Below, piece after piece: positions 22,571 to 33,485 of a stretch of 64,000 bases of DNA. Origin of the DNA: Lepisosteus oculatus. Taxonomy: Eukaryota; Chordata; Actinopteri; Semionotiformes; Lepisosteidae. Each line of letters opens with the position of its first letter. The first letter of the stretch is position 1. The position numbers and the translations under genes are program-made. The notes beneath the pieces were generated by a model. It was given only the letters and a program-made list of their open reading frames with translations. It did no database searches and was not told the DNA's origin. The stretch covers positions 72,113,284 to 72,177,283 of the forward strand of contig NC_090698.1 of the NCBI RefSeq assembly GCF_040954835.1, written 5' to 3'.

Positions 22571-24808
22571 TCGGTTTGACTTGAAATTAAAGGTGCATAG
22601 ACGATAAATAATGTATATTTGTTAGTGATCCCCCCCAGTTACCTATGTACTGAAATAATTCATTTCTACTACTGGGTTACAGTTCGATAAACTTATAGGC
22701 TGACGCAAAATAGCCTTTACATGAACGGTCTTCACGGTTAACTGGTACAACAAGATTTACTGTTCATAGGCCGGTTCCCTTTTTCTAATGTTTTAGAAAC
22801 GTTCTCTTCCTCCTTTTTCATTTAAATTTACTATTGGTCATTTTTTCACAATATGGCTGTTCTTATAATTTTATCCTGTGATGCTACACTTTAATGTCGA
22901 GCACTGTACCTGTGCCCTACAGTGTTAAACATTATACATTTCTTTATATTGTTGCTATTACTTTTTTCAAATGATTCATTTTCTAAATAAATAAGACAGC
23001 AGCTGAATTATATTTTTTTCTAAAGTATACAAAACAAACCAATTATAGAAAATGCAGTGGTTTTTTTTACCAGATATTTCGGTTTATCAGTTTAGTTAAT
23101 AAAATATAGAGGTTTTTTTGTTTTTTTAGAAATGCGTTGTGATAATCATCACTATGATATCATTAACACTAAACCATGATTTGGATTAAATATCTATACA
23201 AAACTAAAACACTTGTTATAATTATGGCCTTTTGGAAAAATATACTTAGGATATGAATTTAATAATTGTCCAAGCATTAAGCAATTCAAAGCAGTGTTGT
23301 AATAGAGGGAAAGGATATTTTTAAAAACAGCACATGAACCCAATAATTTGCAAGTCAGTAGACTGCATGAAAGTTCATTTTTACTGTAGGTTCTGAAGTT
23401 TAAGGTTTTTTTTAATGTGTGGATGGATAATAAAATGTGCGCTTTTATGAAGCTCAGACAAATTCTTGATGTCAAGAGTGCATTCTGAACAGTCTTTCCT
23501 TGTGGTTTACCCAACCACAACCAGTGATGGAGAACTGTATTTGTAAAAAGTAATCTATAACATTTACAATTTACTTATTTAAGGGATTACTTTATCAAAT
23601 TAATTAGAGGTTGGAAATAATTTACATTGGTAACAGTGATCTGTGCAGTGTGTATAGCTCCTATATGAGGTAAGATATCACCTCCAGTTAATATCAAGAA
23701 GTAATCTGTTAGGCATGTTACCTGCAACAGATTGCTTTTTAAACAATACTTTTCTTCATTACTTACCATTAAGATATTGCTAAATTCTAAATGATGTGAA
23801 TTGTTGTGATTCTTATCTTGTATTTTCTTTCATCCTTCAGGTCTACGGGGACTAATAATATGGTAAATTTGCTACAGGAGAAAATTCTGAATTAACCTTA
23901 AAGGAAGTGTCTTTGGAATCTGAATGCAGAATCGGTGAATGAGCAGTGTCAGTGTTGCACCATACACAATTCCTGGATTGGCTGTAATTAAGTCTTGGCC
24001 TGGTAATTACATCTGTCTGATTTGTGAGAAGATGTCGTGGGTTTCTCCTTATGTCTGCTTCGGGTGTAAATTGACTCCTTATTATATAGGCATAGCAGCA
24101 GATTCCCAGGTCTTTCAGGTATAGAGCTGGGGAGAATGGTAACAGAGCTGCAGTGCTGGATGGAAATGAAAAGCAGGCAGTGGCAGAGAGGGCTGGTGTT
24201 TTGTGCACATGTGTGTATGTTTAATTTCTACATATGACTCAGACTAGCAGCTGAGTCATAATCAAGCCTGAAGTGATTGGCTCCCTCACCTCAGCTACTG
24301 TGCTAACTGTGGATGGGCTTTGTCTGAACTGAGAGCAGAGTGCACTGGATGTTGCTTAAAGCATGTGTACAACAGCTCAGCGAAGCAGGCCGACTCTTTT
24401 AGCTTAATGAAGGCGCAGGTGTGCCTGAGTCCCAGGGACCCCCCCAGAAAACAATGGTGGAGTGGCAGAGGCAGGAGACTTCGAGGGAGGGTTCATGCAG
24501 TTTCTACAGGGAGGGGAGTAAGTGGTAGACCAGGAAAAGCATAAACCTGGCTTCCACCTGACTGCAGCAGGATGGAAGTCCTGGAGGCTTGTAGGGACGT
24601 TCTGTCAGAAAAGTGTAGAACAGCAGGAGGAGTTCGAGCCTCGGAAGTGGTACTTTCTGGGTTCAGAGCCTGGATGGGGGACTGGAGACAGTAGTTGGGT
24701 CAGAGCACACTAGCAGCCAGTCGCTGTAGCTGGAAGAACGGACGATGTGTTGGTTTCACAAGTAATGACCTCACCAAATTGCTTAATTTTCTTAGGCATA
24801 GGAAGTTG
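22571..24808. other. gene-free AT-rich sequence
   Basis: No recognisable transposon. At 23841-23863 a very good acceptor (TTTTCTTTCATCCTTCAG) is followed 22 bases later by ATG/GTAAAT, which could be a micro-exon on the plus strand but cannot be supported further. No tested protein similarity. Confidence 0.35.
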
Positions 24809-24850
24809 TGGCTTAACCCGCTTGGCTGAAGGATGAGGCAGTCAGGAGAC
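24809..24850 (-). repeat. terminal fragment of a dispersed family (TGTGGCTTAACCCGCTTGG end), copy 1
   Basis: TGTGGCTTAACCCGCTTGGC at 24809-24828 is almost identical to the minus strand at 44347 downward (TGTGGCTTAACCCACTTGGC) and similar to 40491 and 40675. It is therefore the end of a dispersed repeat. Similarity to the 44.3-kb copy fades after about 25-30 bases. The strand given assumes the TATA-bearing orientation of the 44.1-kb copy. Confidence 0.5.
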
Positions 24851-25124
24851 ACGTACGCAAAGCAAAGTTCTCCAAGGGGGAGCAGGGTAAGGAGGGATGC
24901 AGAAAGATGAATATGAGGAAGGGAGGGAGGTTTACTGCCGTCTTTCCGAGTTTGACGTCATGGAAAATGGCTGCTACCATCTGCCATGAACTTTGATTAA
25001 AATCTCTGTTTAAAAAGCTAAATGGCCACTTCTCATCTCCAGCCTTTTTCACGTGTTTTCCTTAAGAAGAGTCTCTTTCTAGACTCAAAACCATCTTCTT
25101 TAGAAGGGCCCTTACTTAACTGGT

Positions 25125-25313
25125 CCTGTTCTTCACCCCTCTGCTCCTACTGTATTCAGTGCCCCCATCTACTCTCTCCTCTCATTGTGTATTTTCATTG
25201 TGCAAATCTTGTGTATTTTTTTGTTGTTGTTCTGTAAGTGCTTTGAGAAGCCACCTTTAAAGGTGCTATATAGAATAAAGTTTATTATTATTATTATTAT
25301 TATTGTTGTTGTA
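25125..25313 (+). repeat. L2-clade LINE 3' tail with ATT repeat
   Basis: TGTAAGTGCTTTGAGAAGCC followed by AAAGGTGCTATATAGAATAA and then ATT/GTT repeats is the 3' end typical of fish L2-type LINEs. The same layout is seen at 14295-14369, and a related tail on the 5S-SINE at 10.8 kb. It is 5'-truncated, as LINE copies usually are. Confidence 0.75.
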
Positions 25314-25338
25314 TCTTCCAAGGGGTATTGTCATGTGG

Positions 25339-25383
25339 GTCTTCATGTCTTCATGTCTTCATCAGAGGTGAACCCCCCCCCCC
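25339..25383. repeat. TCTTCATG triplication and C11 run
   Basis: Three tandem copies of TCTTCATG-like octamers at about 25339-25362 are followed by a run of 11 C at 25373-25383. Low-complexity sequence of no evident function. Confidence 0.8.
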
Positions 25384-27227
25384 GAAATGCAGGACTACTT
25401 CACCAGATAGCTTTGGATGTGGACTCAGGTGGAGTCAGAGCTAAGGACAGATGGACACGGGGACATTACAAGGCTAGACAGTTAGGTGAGAGATAAGTAC
25501 TGAGGATTGTATAACCTGATCTGTGCATTGTGAATTTATAGTCAGTGTTCCCAAGTGTGTCATTGTATATAGGGGTTGTCTGCTTCTGCCTCATCTGTAG
25601 ATGTCTGTCTAATAAAAATGTGTCAGGCCTGTCTGGGGCTTTGTTTTAGGCTAAATTACACCTCCTGCCTATTGTTACTGCTGAATCGTGGCAGACCCCC
25701 AAAAAACTTAGTACATTTGAGTAGTTTCTAAGCATGAATTTTTTAATGTTATTCTTCTCCAACGAGGAGGAATCACAGAGATTGGCACTCGTTTTTAAGG
25801 TTTTTTATTTAATAGCTTCCATTATGAAAATATGTGCAACTTCCGATGAAATTTGCGGCTCTATATTTAATATTTCTGTCAATAATCAAATTTAGTGTAA
25901 ACAGCAGTGCATTTTTTCATAGTTATAAGGAAGACATAAGTGTGTGCCTTCAAGGGAAACTGCAGCAATATAATAACATCAAAATCTACAGTAGGTCTGT
26001 GTCAGCCATTGGTTTTCATTTCAAACTGCAGACTTCTGAGATAATAGAAATATTAATGTATTTGAAATTCCACAGCTATGTTTTTATTGTACTATAATAA
26101 AAATAAGAATTTTAAACATGTGTGTGATTCTTTAGTTATGCATCTGATAGTGATGATGTTTTTACATACTATCTAGCCATATTAAACGTTTCATAAACCA
26201 TTGTTAACATTTTTCTAGAAGGTGTTTGCACAGGATTCTTATGTTTTTTAAATCGATGGTAAATCTGTTACCATCAGAACATTTCTATTAAAGCATGATC
26301 TATGAAGTAGATAAAAGTTCAGAGGAGAACAATTTTATTTTTTGTTTTCAGTTTCTTGACAAGCACTTTAAACACAAATTGTTTTATTGTTTTTGACTTA
26401 TTCTTTCTTGGACGCTTCAGACTATCACCGTTCAACTGCTTTGTACTTAGCAGACATACTGTTAGGTTAGGAAGAACTTTTTATCACCAAACTATGGGCA
26501 TTTGAACACTATCGTTTACAGCCCTAAATTTTTTAAATACTTTTTTTTCTGTTGTTTAATACTCCTTATAATTCCCCAAATAACATTGTCTTCCTGGTGC
26601 TTCATGTTGGGAGCACGCTGTATTTCAGAAGCAATTACATCTGACACAGTGCTGGACAAGTTGAATGAACACAGACATCAGAACAATTACATTACAGCCC
26701 CTTTGGGAACACCCACGCCAGATTTGGGCAGGGTGATGGGACTGCGTCTAGACGGTCCCCTTTGTGGATCAGATGCGTTCCCTCAGCTTCATTGTCCTGC
26801 CTCAATGTGTGAGCTTGCCCTGTGCTTGGACATCGCCAGGCCACACTCTCCTGCCTCTGAGCAGGCCTGACAGAAACAAGTTCTGAACACCGAGCAGATT
26901 AAAAGCAGCCCGACAACTGAGTCCTGCAAGAAACATCACCTTTACACCATGCCTGCCCACCAGTGTTGTCACCAGCTACTTAGTGCTATGTAATGTTTTT
27001 CCCTTTGAAATCAAGATGATCATAAAAATGAACAGGAAAATACGCCTCCTTATAATTATAGTTTTAAGACACTTCATGCGATTTTTTTTCACTTATCATA
27101 AAGACACTTTTTTATATATGCCATGTATCTCATTTTCATGACCGATTATTTCAGAATAGGCAGACAAGAGTGGGGATCTGTATCGGTGTGTGAGTGGTAA
27201 AGAAACATCGAGTTTCCAAGATGATCA
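25384..27227. other. gene-free sequence
   Basis: Nothing I can support. The plus-strand frame at 26502-26870 (122 codons) has no recognisable domain. Confidence 0.45.
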
Positions 27228-27268
27228 ATAGAAAGAAAAAAAACAGATTTCGGCTGTGGATCGTCTTC

Positions 27269-27304
<36 letters not shown>
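27228..27304 (-). repeat. fragment of the foldback family with hammerhead-like core, followed by (GT)n
   Basis: Read on the minus strand, a (CA)n run leads into CACCTGAAGACGATCCACAG and then CCGAAATC. This is the CTGAAGA ... CCACAGCCGAAA arrangement also found in the 55.4-kb palindrome. The sequence matches the CUGANGA...GAAA core of hammerhead ribozymes with a short intervening stem-loop. The simple repeat on the plus strand, (GT)17, occupies 27271-27304. Confidence 0.5.
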
Positions 27305-27309
<5 letters not shown>

Positions 27310-28701
27310 CTGTGGAATTAATATCTTCTAGTTCCTAGACAGAAAATCATAAGGAACACCTTTCTAAGTTAGGATATGTATTTAAGAGTGTGCCTTGCTG
27401 TAAATTATGGGAATTTATGTCTTACGCAAATGATGTAGGTTTATACCAGGGCAAATTATCCAGAACCGTTCCTCCCACAAGAAAAACACATACAGAAGTA
27501 ATACAAAAAAACAAAATTCCAGCAAAATTCATTTTTGTCTTGGTGTAGGCTGCCCTCCACTTTTGTCCGATTCCCCACACATGTACTGTGTGTTTCTGTA
27601 GCTAAGTACTGGGTCTTTTATGTGGCAGAAAATAAAGATTTTGTTAGGGTTATCTTCATTTGATGGATTACTGGTACCTTCACACAGTTTAGACGTCGAC
27701 TCGCACCATTTAGGATTTTTAAATTCAGAACAAAAAAAGAGCCACCTATTTGTAGTTAAAAAGTGAACTGAATCCCTGACAAAAATAATCAGACTGAGAA
27801 GAGTTGTATGCTTTGAGCTTCAGAAGATGTCACTATGTATTTTGAAGTAAAGTGTGTTAATGAACCCAAACATTATTTTAATTTAAAAAGCAACTTTGTG
27901 ACAATCACTAAAATAATACAGTGGTCTTACTTGTGGCAGCCATCATAGTAATTGTATTTGTTTTGATATACTGTTGTGTTGGGTTTTTTTTTGTCAGAGG
28001 GAGTTTAAGCTAAATCTTGTGACAGATTCACGGTTATTAATGAGGCCAGAACATGGAACCCTGCTTGTTAAAAGCTAATAATTACAATTAGGATACACTG
28101 AAAGAAAGAACAGGAATGTCTACAATAAATGATTTCCCTAGTCACTATGCACATTTCTTTCAGCTTACTAATGTACAGGGATTCAGTTGGAAAAGTGTCA
28201 TTGAAAGAGAATTACCACCCTCCTTGCACTGCTTATAAAACAGATCCTGTAGCTGGCTATAGTACAGACGTGATAAGCACTGTCTGGGTTTAATAACCAA
28301 GAGTAGAATGATACCAGTGAACCTGCCTCTTGGGCTCTCTGTGTGAAAGAGTTGTTGCTTTGACTTGTGAACACTAGCAGTGTGTGCGATCTTGTGACTG
28401 GTCTGTAGAAGATGCAGAGTCTGTGAATAGGAAAATAGGGAATCCCAGAGAATATGGCAAGATAAGAGATTTGAGATGAAGTTGTGATATCTATGTGGCA
28501 TCTTTATATTTTTAACTACTGCCATGTGCTGAAGTACATACTGTATTTGAACCCATTGCACAGAGCGCTGTCCATCTGAAACGAGCACTGGTGAAGCAAT
28601 GCTTTAAGAACACTACCTAACACATGCAGTTTAGATGCAGACCCTCCAGAAGGCAGAAAATGATTACCTGTATGACCTTTTACTGGATTACAGGATTCTA
28701 A
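27305..28701. other. gene-free sequence
   Basis: AT-rich unique sequence with no supported exon. The 142-codon minus-strand frame at 28160-28588 lacks any motif I recognise. Confidence 0.45.
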
Positions 28702-29040
28702 AGGATTACCTGTAGGGCGGAGCGGTGGCTCTATGGCTAAGGATCTGCGCCTGCGGGTGGAAGGTTACCGGTTTCAAATCCTGGCAGAGGAATCCTACTC
28801 TGTTGGGCCCCTGAGCAAGGCTCTTAACCCCAGCTGCTCCAGGGGTGCTGTACAATGGCTGACCCTGTGCTCTGACCCCAAGCTTCTCTCCCTGTCTGTG
28901 TGTCTCATGGAGAGCAAGCTGGAGTTTGTGAAAAGACAAATTCCTAATGCAAGAAAATTGTATATAGCTAATAAAGTAATCTGATTTTATCGTTGTCCCT
29001 CCAAAGGATGTAAAGCCCCCCTTGCCAACAGGATTACCTG
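28702..29040 (+). mobile_element. tRNA-derived SINE with 11-bp target-site duplication
   Basis: AGGATTACCTG at 28702-28712 and again at 29030-29040 is an 11-bp direct repeat that flanks the element and marks its insertion. The SINE body (28713-29029) starts with a tRNA-like head, with an A-box-like TGGCTCTATGGCTAAGG and a B-box-like GGTTTCAAATCC about 45 bases on. A central block follows (GGGCCCCTGAGCAAGGCTCT, TTAACCCCAGCTGC) of a kind found in several fish SINEs. The 3' part has GTATATAGCTAATAAAGTAA. The clean duplication suggests that it is younger than most repeats here. Confidence 0.85.
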
Positions 29041-29582
29041 ACACCAGCCCTGGTCTGAGGCCAAGCTACAAGACGCTGTGAGTGTTATGGTGTTTAACCC
29101 TTTAAGCACGAAGGTATCAGGATTAACCAAAGGCCTGAGACTGAGAAACCTGTACATGGTAGCTGCACAATAGCACAGATGACATTAGAGATAATCTGTA
29201 GTCTGGATATATTACCAGGGAATACTGGAATTCTGTGAGAAAATCAACCGGGGTATCACAGCAGCACTTTCCTGCACATTCCTCCTGAAGAACAGGGGTG
29301 TCAGCCCTAGTGTCCTGACTTATACTCTTGCCTTATAAAATTAGCCTTATTTCAACAGGTGAAGTAGTTTCTTACTTCTCTGTCTGATCTGCTGCTTAGT
29401 GGGCCTGCTGGGACGTAATGGAAAACATAGTCATGAACACTAATGGATGTAAGTTTGTTTCATTGTATTAAAGTACGTCCAGCAGGAATAGAGTTAGGAC
29501 ACCACAATTCACTAGAAGATATAACGTTTAGAAGACGAAGAGGCACTTCTACTGTTTTAAAGTGTTTGGTTGGATTCCAGAG

Positions 29583-29762
29583 CAGGGGTGTCCAATCCTG
29601 GTTCTGGAGGGCCTGTGTGTCTGCACGTTTTCTAGGTCAGCAGCACCTGAAGAAAGAGTTTAAACTGGACATCACGGTGGTGATTTAGGTCATAAAGAGC
29701 TGAGCTGGAAATAAAATTGAACACATATCAGACACCAGGACCAGGACTGGACGTCCCTTTTA
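29583..29762. mobile_element. hAT-like MITE, about 180 bp
   Basis: The left end CAGGGGTGTCCAATCCTGG (followed by TTCTGGAGGGCC) is repeated in inverse orientation at the right end (CCAGGACCAGGACTGGACG, then TCCCTTT). CAGGGGTG is a usual hAT terminal start. The element has no coding capacity. I could not see a clear 8-bp target duplication, so the exact ends are uncertain. Confidence 0.65.
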
Positions 29763-31994
29763 TAGCACAGAGACGATGAGTTTACAAAAGAGCAATACAC
29801 TAAAGGAGAAAAAGTAACAATATTTCAGAGACCTGTCAACTTTATTAGGGTACTGTCTTTGAGTTTTTCATAGCAGCCTGCCATTTATTTCAACAGTAAA
29901 GGGATGGAAAGTAAGCATGTTTGAGGTATGTAAGGACTGGAAAATGCAGTTCTAGCACAGACGCCAGTCAGTTCAAAAATAAAACATTGCTTTTCTTCTT
30001 CGGGTGGAGGGGACTTAACATTCAGTCCAATCTACTCCAGATGTACTGTAGGTTTAAAGCTGCAGGGTGCATATTAATTGAAAGCAGGAAAGTGTTCCAC
30101 TTTGTTTAAATCATGAAGCCACAGGGCTCTCCTGAAAAATAAAAGAGGCTCCTCACTACTTGGGTTAAACACTGAAATGTGACATTGAAAAGAGAATAGA
30201 AGTGAGGGTGTTCTCTGCTTTTATCCCGTCTTCATTTTTATCAGAAGGCCACGCACAAGAATTCTCCGTATTATAGCTCCAAAGGGCAATGCTTTGGGCT
30301 GTTGTGAGTTTAGCAGAGCTCATGAATATGTAGTGTATTCCGCTTGTCCAATCCTTTTTATCACAGAGAGCAATCAAGAAGCCTTTCGTCTTCAGTTTTA
30401 ACTTGTGCATCTGTAAACAGCACATGAAGGTGCTTCAAGAGGTGTTTTATATTCTTAGAGTTCCAAAAATGTCACTGTTTTAGGAATTAAGTTGAAACGT
30501 TTTCGCATTTGTTTTTGAACTAATGTGAATGCAAAAAATGCAAAAACTGTTTTTGAATTTGTTTTGAACCAAACTGAGCTTGTTGAAACTGAAACAGTGC
30601 AATCTGGATTTATTTCCAGAATTTTTTTTTCGATATTGAATGGAATTCATGACTGTGCACTGTATCTAAAGGGAGTCCTTTTCACCAGTCTTGCGTGTGC
30701 ATAGTGCATCCACAGTGAGCACTTTTGTCTGGAGATGTACAACCCCTCTTTGATGAGAAAACACTGTGGTTTTATTGCAGTAGCCTCAGACATTACAAAT
30801 GTTACAGTAACAAATGAGAGAAATGAGAAAATACAGAGTAGGATAATCAAAAATTAAATAACCCACAAACTATGAAGATATGACAAGACTATACCACAGC
30901 GGTCAGTATAGTCATGTCAGTGGCACTTCAGTTCTTTTTACTCTGGCACAGCTCTGGTAGAAGAGTAATAAATGGGAGGCAAACTAACACAAACAAATAT
31001 TTATTAATAATGTAGATACCACAAACTAGACAACACACAACTCAATATAAGAAATACAAGTTACCCTGTTTACAAACAAGGCGTCTCGGAGACCTACATC
31101 CTGACCTAAAACCCAGACTGCTAACCCAATATTAAAAAATCCTATATAATGACTAAAAGGCCCTCAAGAGATGTAAACGTGCATCATAAATGTCATGTCC
31201 TCTCTACCAACTGAGCTATCAAAGGAACTGCATCATAAATAAATGAGAATATAACCCAGAGCTAAATTTCTCTTCCAATATATATGACTCCTACCTCCCT
31301 ATTCTAAAAACACATCACTAACCTGGAGAGAATATCTTTAGCCTTGAAATTCCTTCTAAAAGAAATCAGAGTTTCTTAAAATAACAGAGGATAAGCTCTG
31401 TTAAAGAAGGTTTAGATACTTAGCTGGAATCTGGAGCTCAAAGCTGATTCGAAAAAGTTCCTCTTGCCTGACATTCTTCCTCTATCTGGCTCTTTCTTCT
31501 CCTCGTTTCCTTATTCTTCTTGTAGGTTGTGTTTTTTATTCTGTGTTCCTGGACTGCTGATGACTATTAATGATTTATCAAGAACTTAATTAATTGGAGT
31601 AAACGAGATTATTCCTTTTGATTAATGTCTCCCAGACCCCTTAAAGCTCAGCAGACTCTTGTGTTCATTGTTTCTAGATCCTGAAGCACTTCAATAACGT
31701 AACAGTATGCTTGACCCCTAAAATGAGCCAGAGGGTTTTTACACAGACAATGTCAATGGGCTGGTGAAGGGGTGCTTGTGTAACCAACACTGGGACAAAA
31801 TGGTCTAGAGATCCCTGTTTATACCTTAGTGAACCTGCAGTTGTTGGAAACTGGGAGTTGACTTTCTTCTGAAATTATTGTGTTATTATTATTATGCACA
31901 CACCAAAACCAGCAAAGGCCTCATAAAAGTGTTCCTCTGTTCCAAGATGAAAATTCATTGGGTTTAAAAAAACAAAAAAGTAAACTCCAGCGTT
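29763..31994. other. gene-free stretch with a tRNA-like fragment
   Basis: No exon is supported. 30960-31700 is pyrimidine-rich on one side and shares short strings (CTAACACAAACA, CAATATTAAAAAATCC) with 35820-35955. These two could be old copies of one unrecognised repeat, possibly LTR-derived. This is weak. Confidence 0.3.
31200..31230 (-). repeat. tRNA-Tyr-like 5' half fragment
   Basis: The minus strand reads CCTTTGATAGCTCAGTTGGT-AGAG and then AGGACA. This closely follows the acceptor stem, D-arm and A-box of eukaryotic tRNA-Tyr (CCTTCGATAGCTCAG...GGTAGAG). No anticodon arm or B-box follows, so it is a fragment or a tRNA-derived SINE head and not a working tRNA gene. Confidence 0.55.
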
Positions 31995-32190
31995 TTTCTC
32001 ATTTAATTGTTTATTTATGCAGATAAATCAGCTTTCATAGAATCACTGCAGAACTGCAGTGATGACCCGGTGAATATTTACTGTAGCAGGGCATTTACTG
32101 TTGCAGGTTCTTTCTCAAGGGTACAAAAGGATTGTTTCAGCCAAGAGTTGGGTCAGAGACCTAACCACTTCACCACCGTGATGCCTCAGG
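31995..32190 (-). repeat. tRNA-derived SINE, second type, degraded
   Basis: On the minus strand GGTGGTGAAGTGGTTAGGTC (tRNA-like head) is followed by GTACCCTTGAGAAAGAACCT, then TACAGTAAATATTCACC, and a tail GCTGATTTATCTGCATAAAT plus AAACAATTAAAT. This order (CCTTGAGCAAGG..., CCAGTAAATAYYC, GCGTCTGCTAAATAAATAA) is that of a SINE common in ray-finned fishes. The B-box is decayed and no target duplication is evident. Confidence 0.65.
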
Positions 32191-32422
32191 TCCCTACAGA
32201 GACGACATCCTAGTTGAGATGTGTACCTCGTCACACCTGTTGCGTGGTTCAGGGAAAGGTGAGGCACTAACAAGATTGCGGTCAGCGTTTATGAACAAGG
32301 TCCTTGCTTGGTCCTGAATCCTACAGCAAAACAATTGAGTTAGAAAAATAAACTGAAGTTACTTATATCATAATTCATAAAAAAAGAGCTAGGATAATAA
32401 CTGTGGTGTGCTCTTTTTTACA

Positions 32423-32535
32423 CATTAAAACATAAGAATGGTTGCAAACAAAAGGGTGCCATTTGGCCTATCTAGTCCATTTGCAAGTAAGCAATTAAGT
32501 GATCCAAGGATCTTTTCCAGCCGTCTGTTTACAGC
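32423..32535 (-). repeat. CR1-like LINE 3' end
   Basis: AACATAAGAATGGTTGCAAA on the plus strand is the reverse of the element's usual ...TTTGCAAACTTTCTTATGTT end. GCCATTTGGCCTATCTAGTC and GTGATCCAAGGATCTTTTCC follow. It is the same family as 10490-11595, in the opposite direction. Confidence 0.6.
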
Positions 32536-33239
32536 TGAGAAGACATCTGATTTAATGACTAATTTTCAAACACACATTTATTTTTAATTTTTGAAGAACC
32601 AGTTGTCTGAATTATTTTGCTGGACAAATAAAATGAGGTGTGCAATTTCTATCACACACATCTTGTAAATTTCTCTGACTAGATTCCCGGTTCCCCACAG
32701 ATGTTTATTTTCACACTGAATGGATTCACAGTCTCAAAGTTCATCACAAAAATTGAGGACATCTGGATTTTATGCAGGAACATCCTTTATAGCTATAATC
32801 TCAACAATTTTGTTTTGGATTGTTTGCAGGGTGGTTCAGCTTTAAGGTGAAGAGGCTGATGTAGACTCTGAGAGCTCTGAGCTCTCAGAAATGGCAGCCA
32901 AAAAACAACTGTCCAGCACATTGATTTTCAACACAGAAAAATGAGCAACACCCAGCACAATTTCCATTATTCCCTATGGTGTCCAAGAGATAGGCCTCAC
33001 GACCTACTGTAAAATACACAGGCATGCTGTGTTGATCACCATCACAACATTGTAGGTTTCCCATGTCTCCCTTTGGTTTTCCATTTGGAATAAACTTAAT
33101 TATCCAAGCGATTGATAACATTTTTATTTTAGTCAAGTCTCAAGAGTGATGATAAAGCACGTCCTACATATCTAAATAAATTTTACAAGGGTTATGATTC
33201 ACAGTACCCTTCATAAGAATGACAAATCTCTACTACTAT

Positions 33240-33485
33240 CCGCCCATCCAAAACATGTTCGAAGTTAATTGATCCCATGATGTCATTCAGTTGTTTCTTA
33301 AAATAAACGAGGGTACTGGCTTCAGCAACATGGCTGGGTATCTCATTCCACACTTCCACAATCTTCCGCATAACAAATGCCTTCTATTCTCATTTCAAAT
33401 GCATTTCAATGCAGTCTCCACTTCAGCTGAAAAAGAACACAAGTACAAATGTAGACGTCTTTATAGGAAAGCCCCAGTTTAGCCG
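33240..33485 (-). repeat. CR1-like LINE coding fragment
   Basis: TTGTTTCTTAAAATAAACGA, CTTCAGCAACATGGCTGGGT, ATCTCATTCCACACTTCCAC and AAATGCCTTCTATTCTCATT are the reverse complement of the VWNKLP/GHVVEA/F.R.KHFF-type C-terminal coding region of the CR1-like family. It may belong to the same insertion as 32423-32535. Confidence 0.55.

Noticed and set aside
28160..28588. 142-codon minus-strand frame
   Set aside because: No recognisable motif or exon boundaries. A frame of this length is expected by chance in 64 kb read in six frames.
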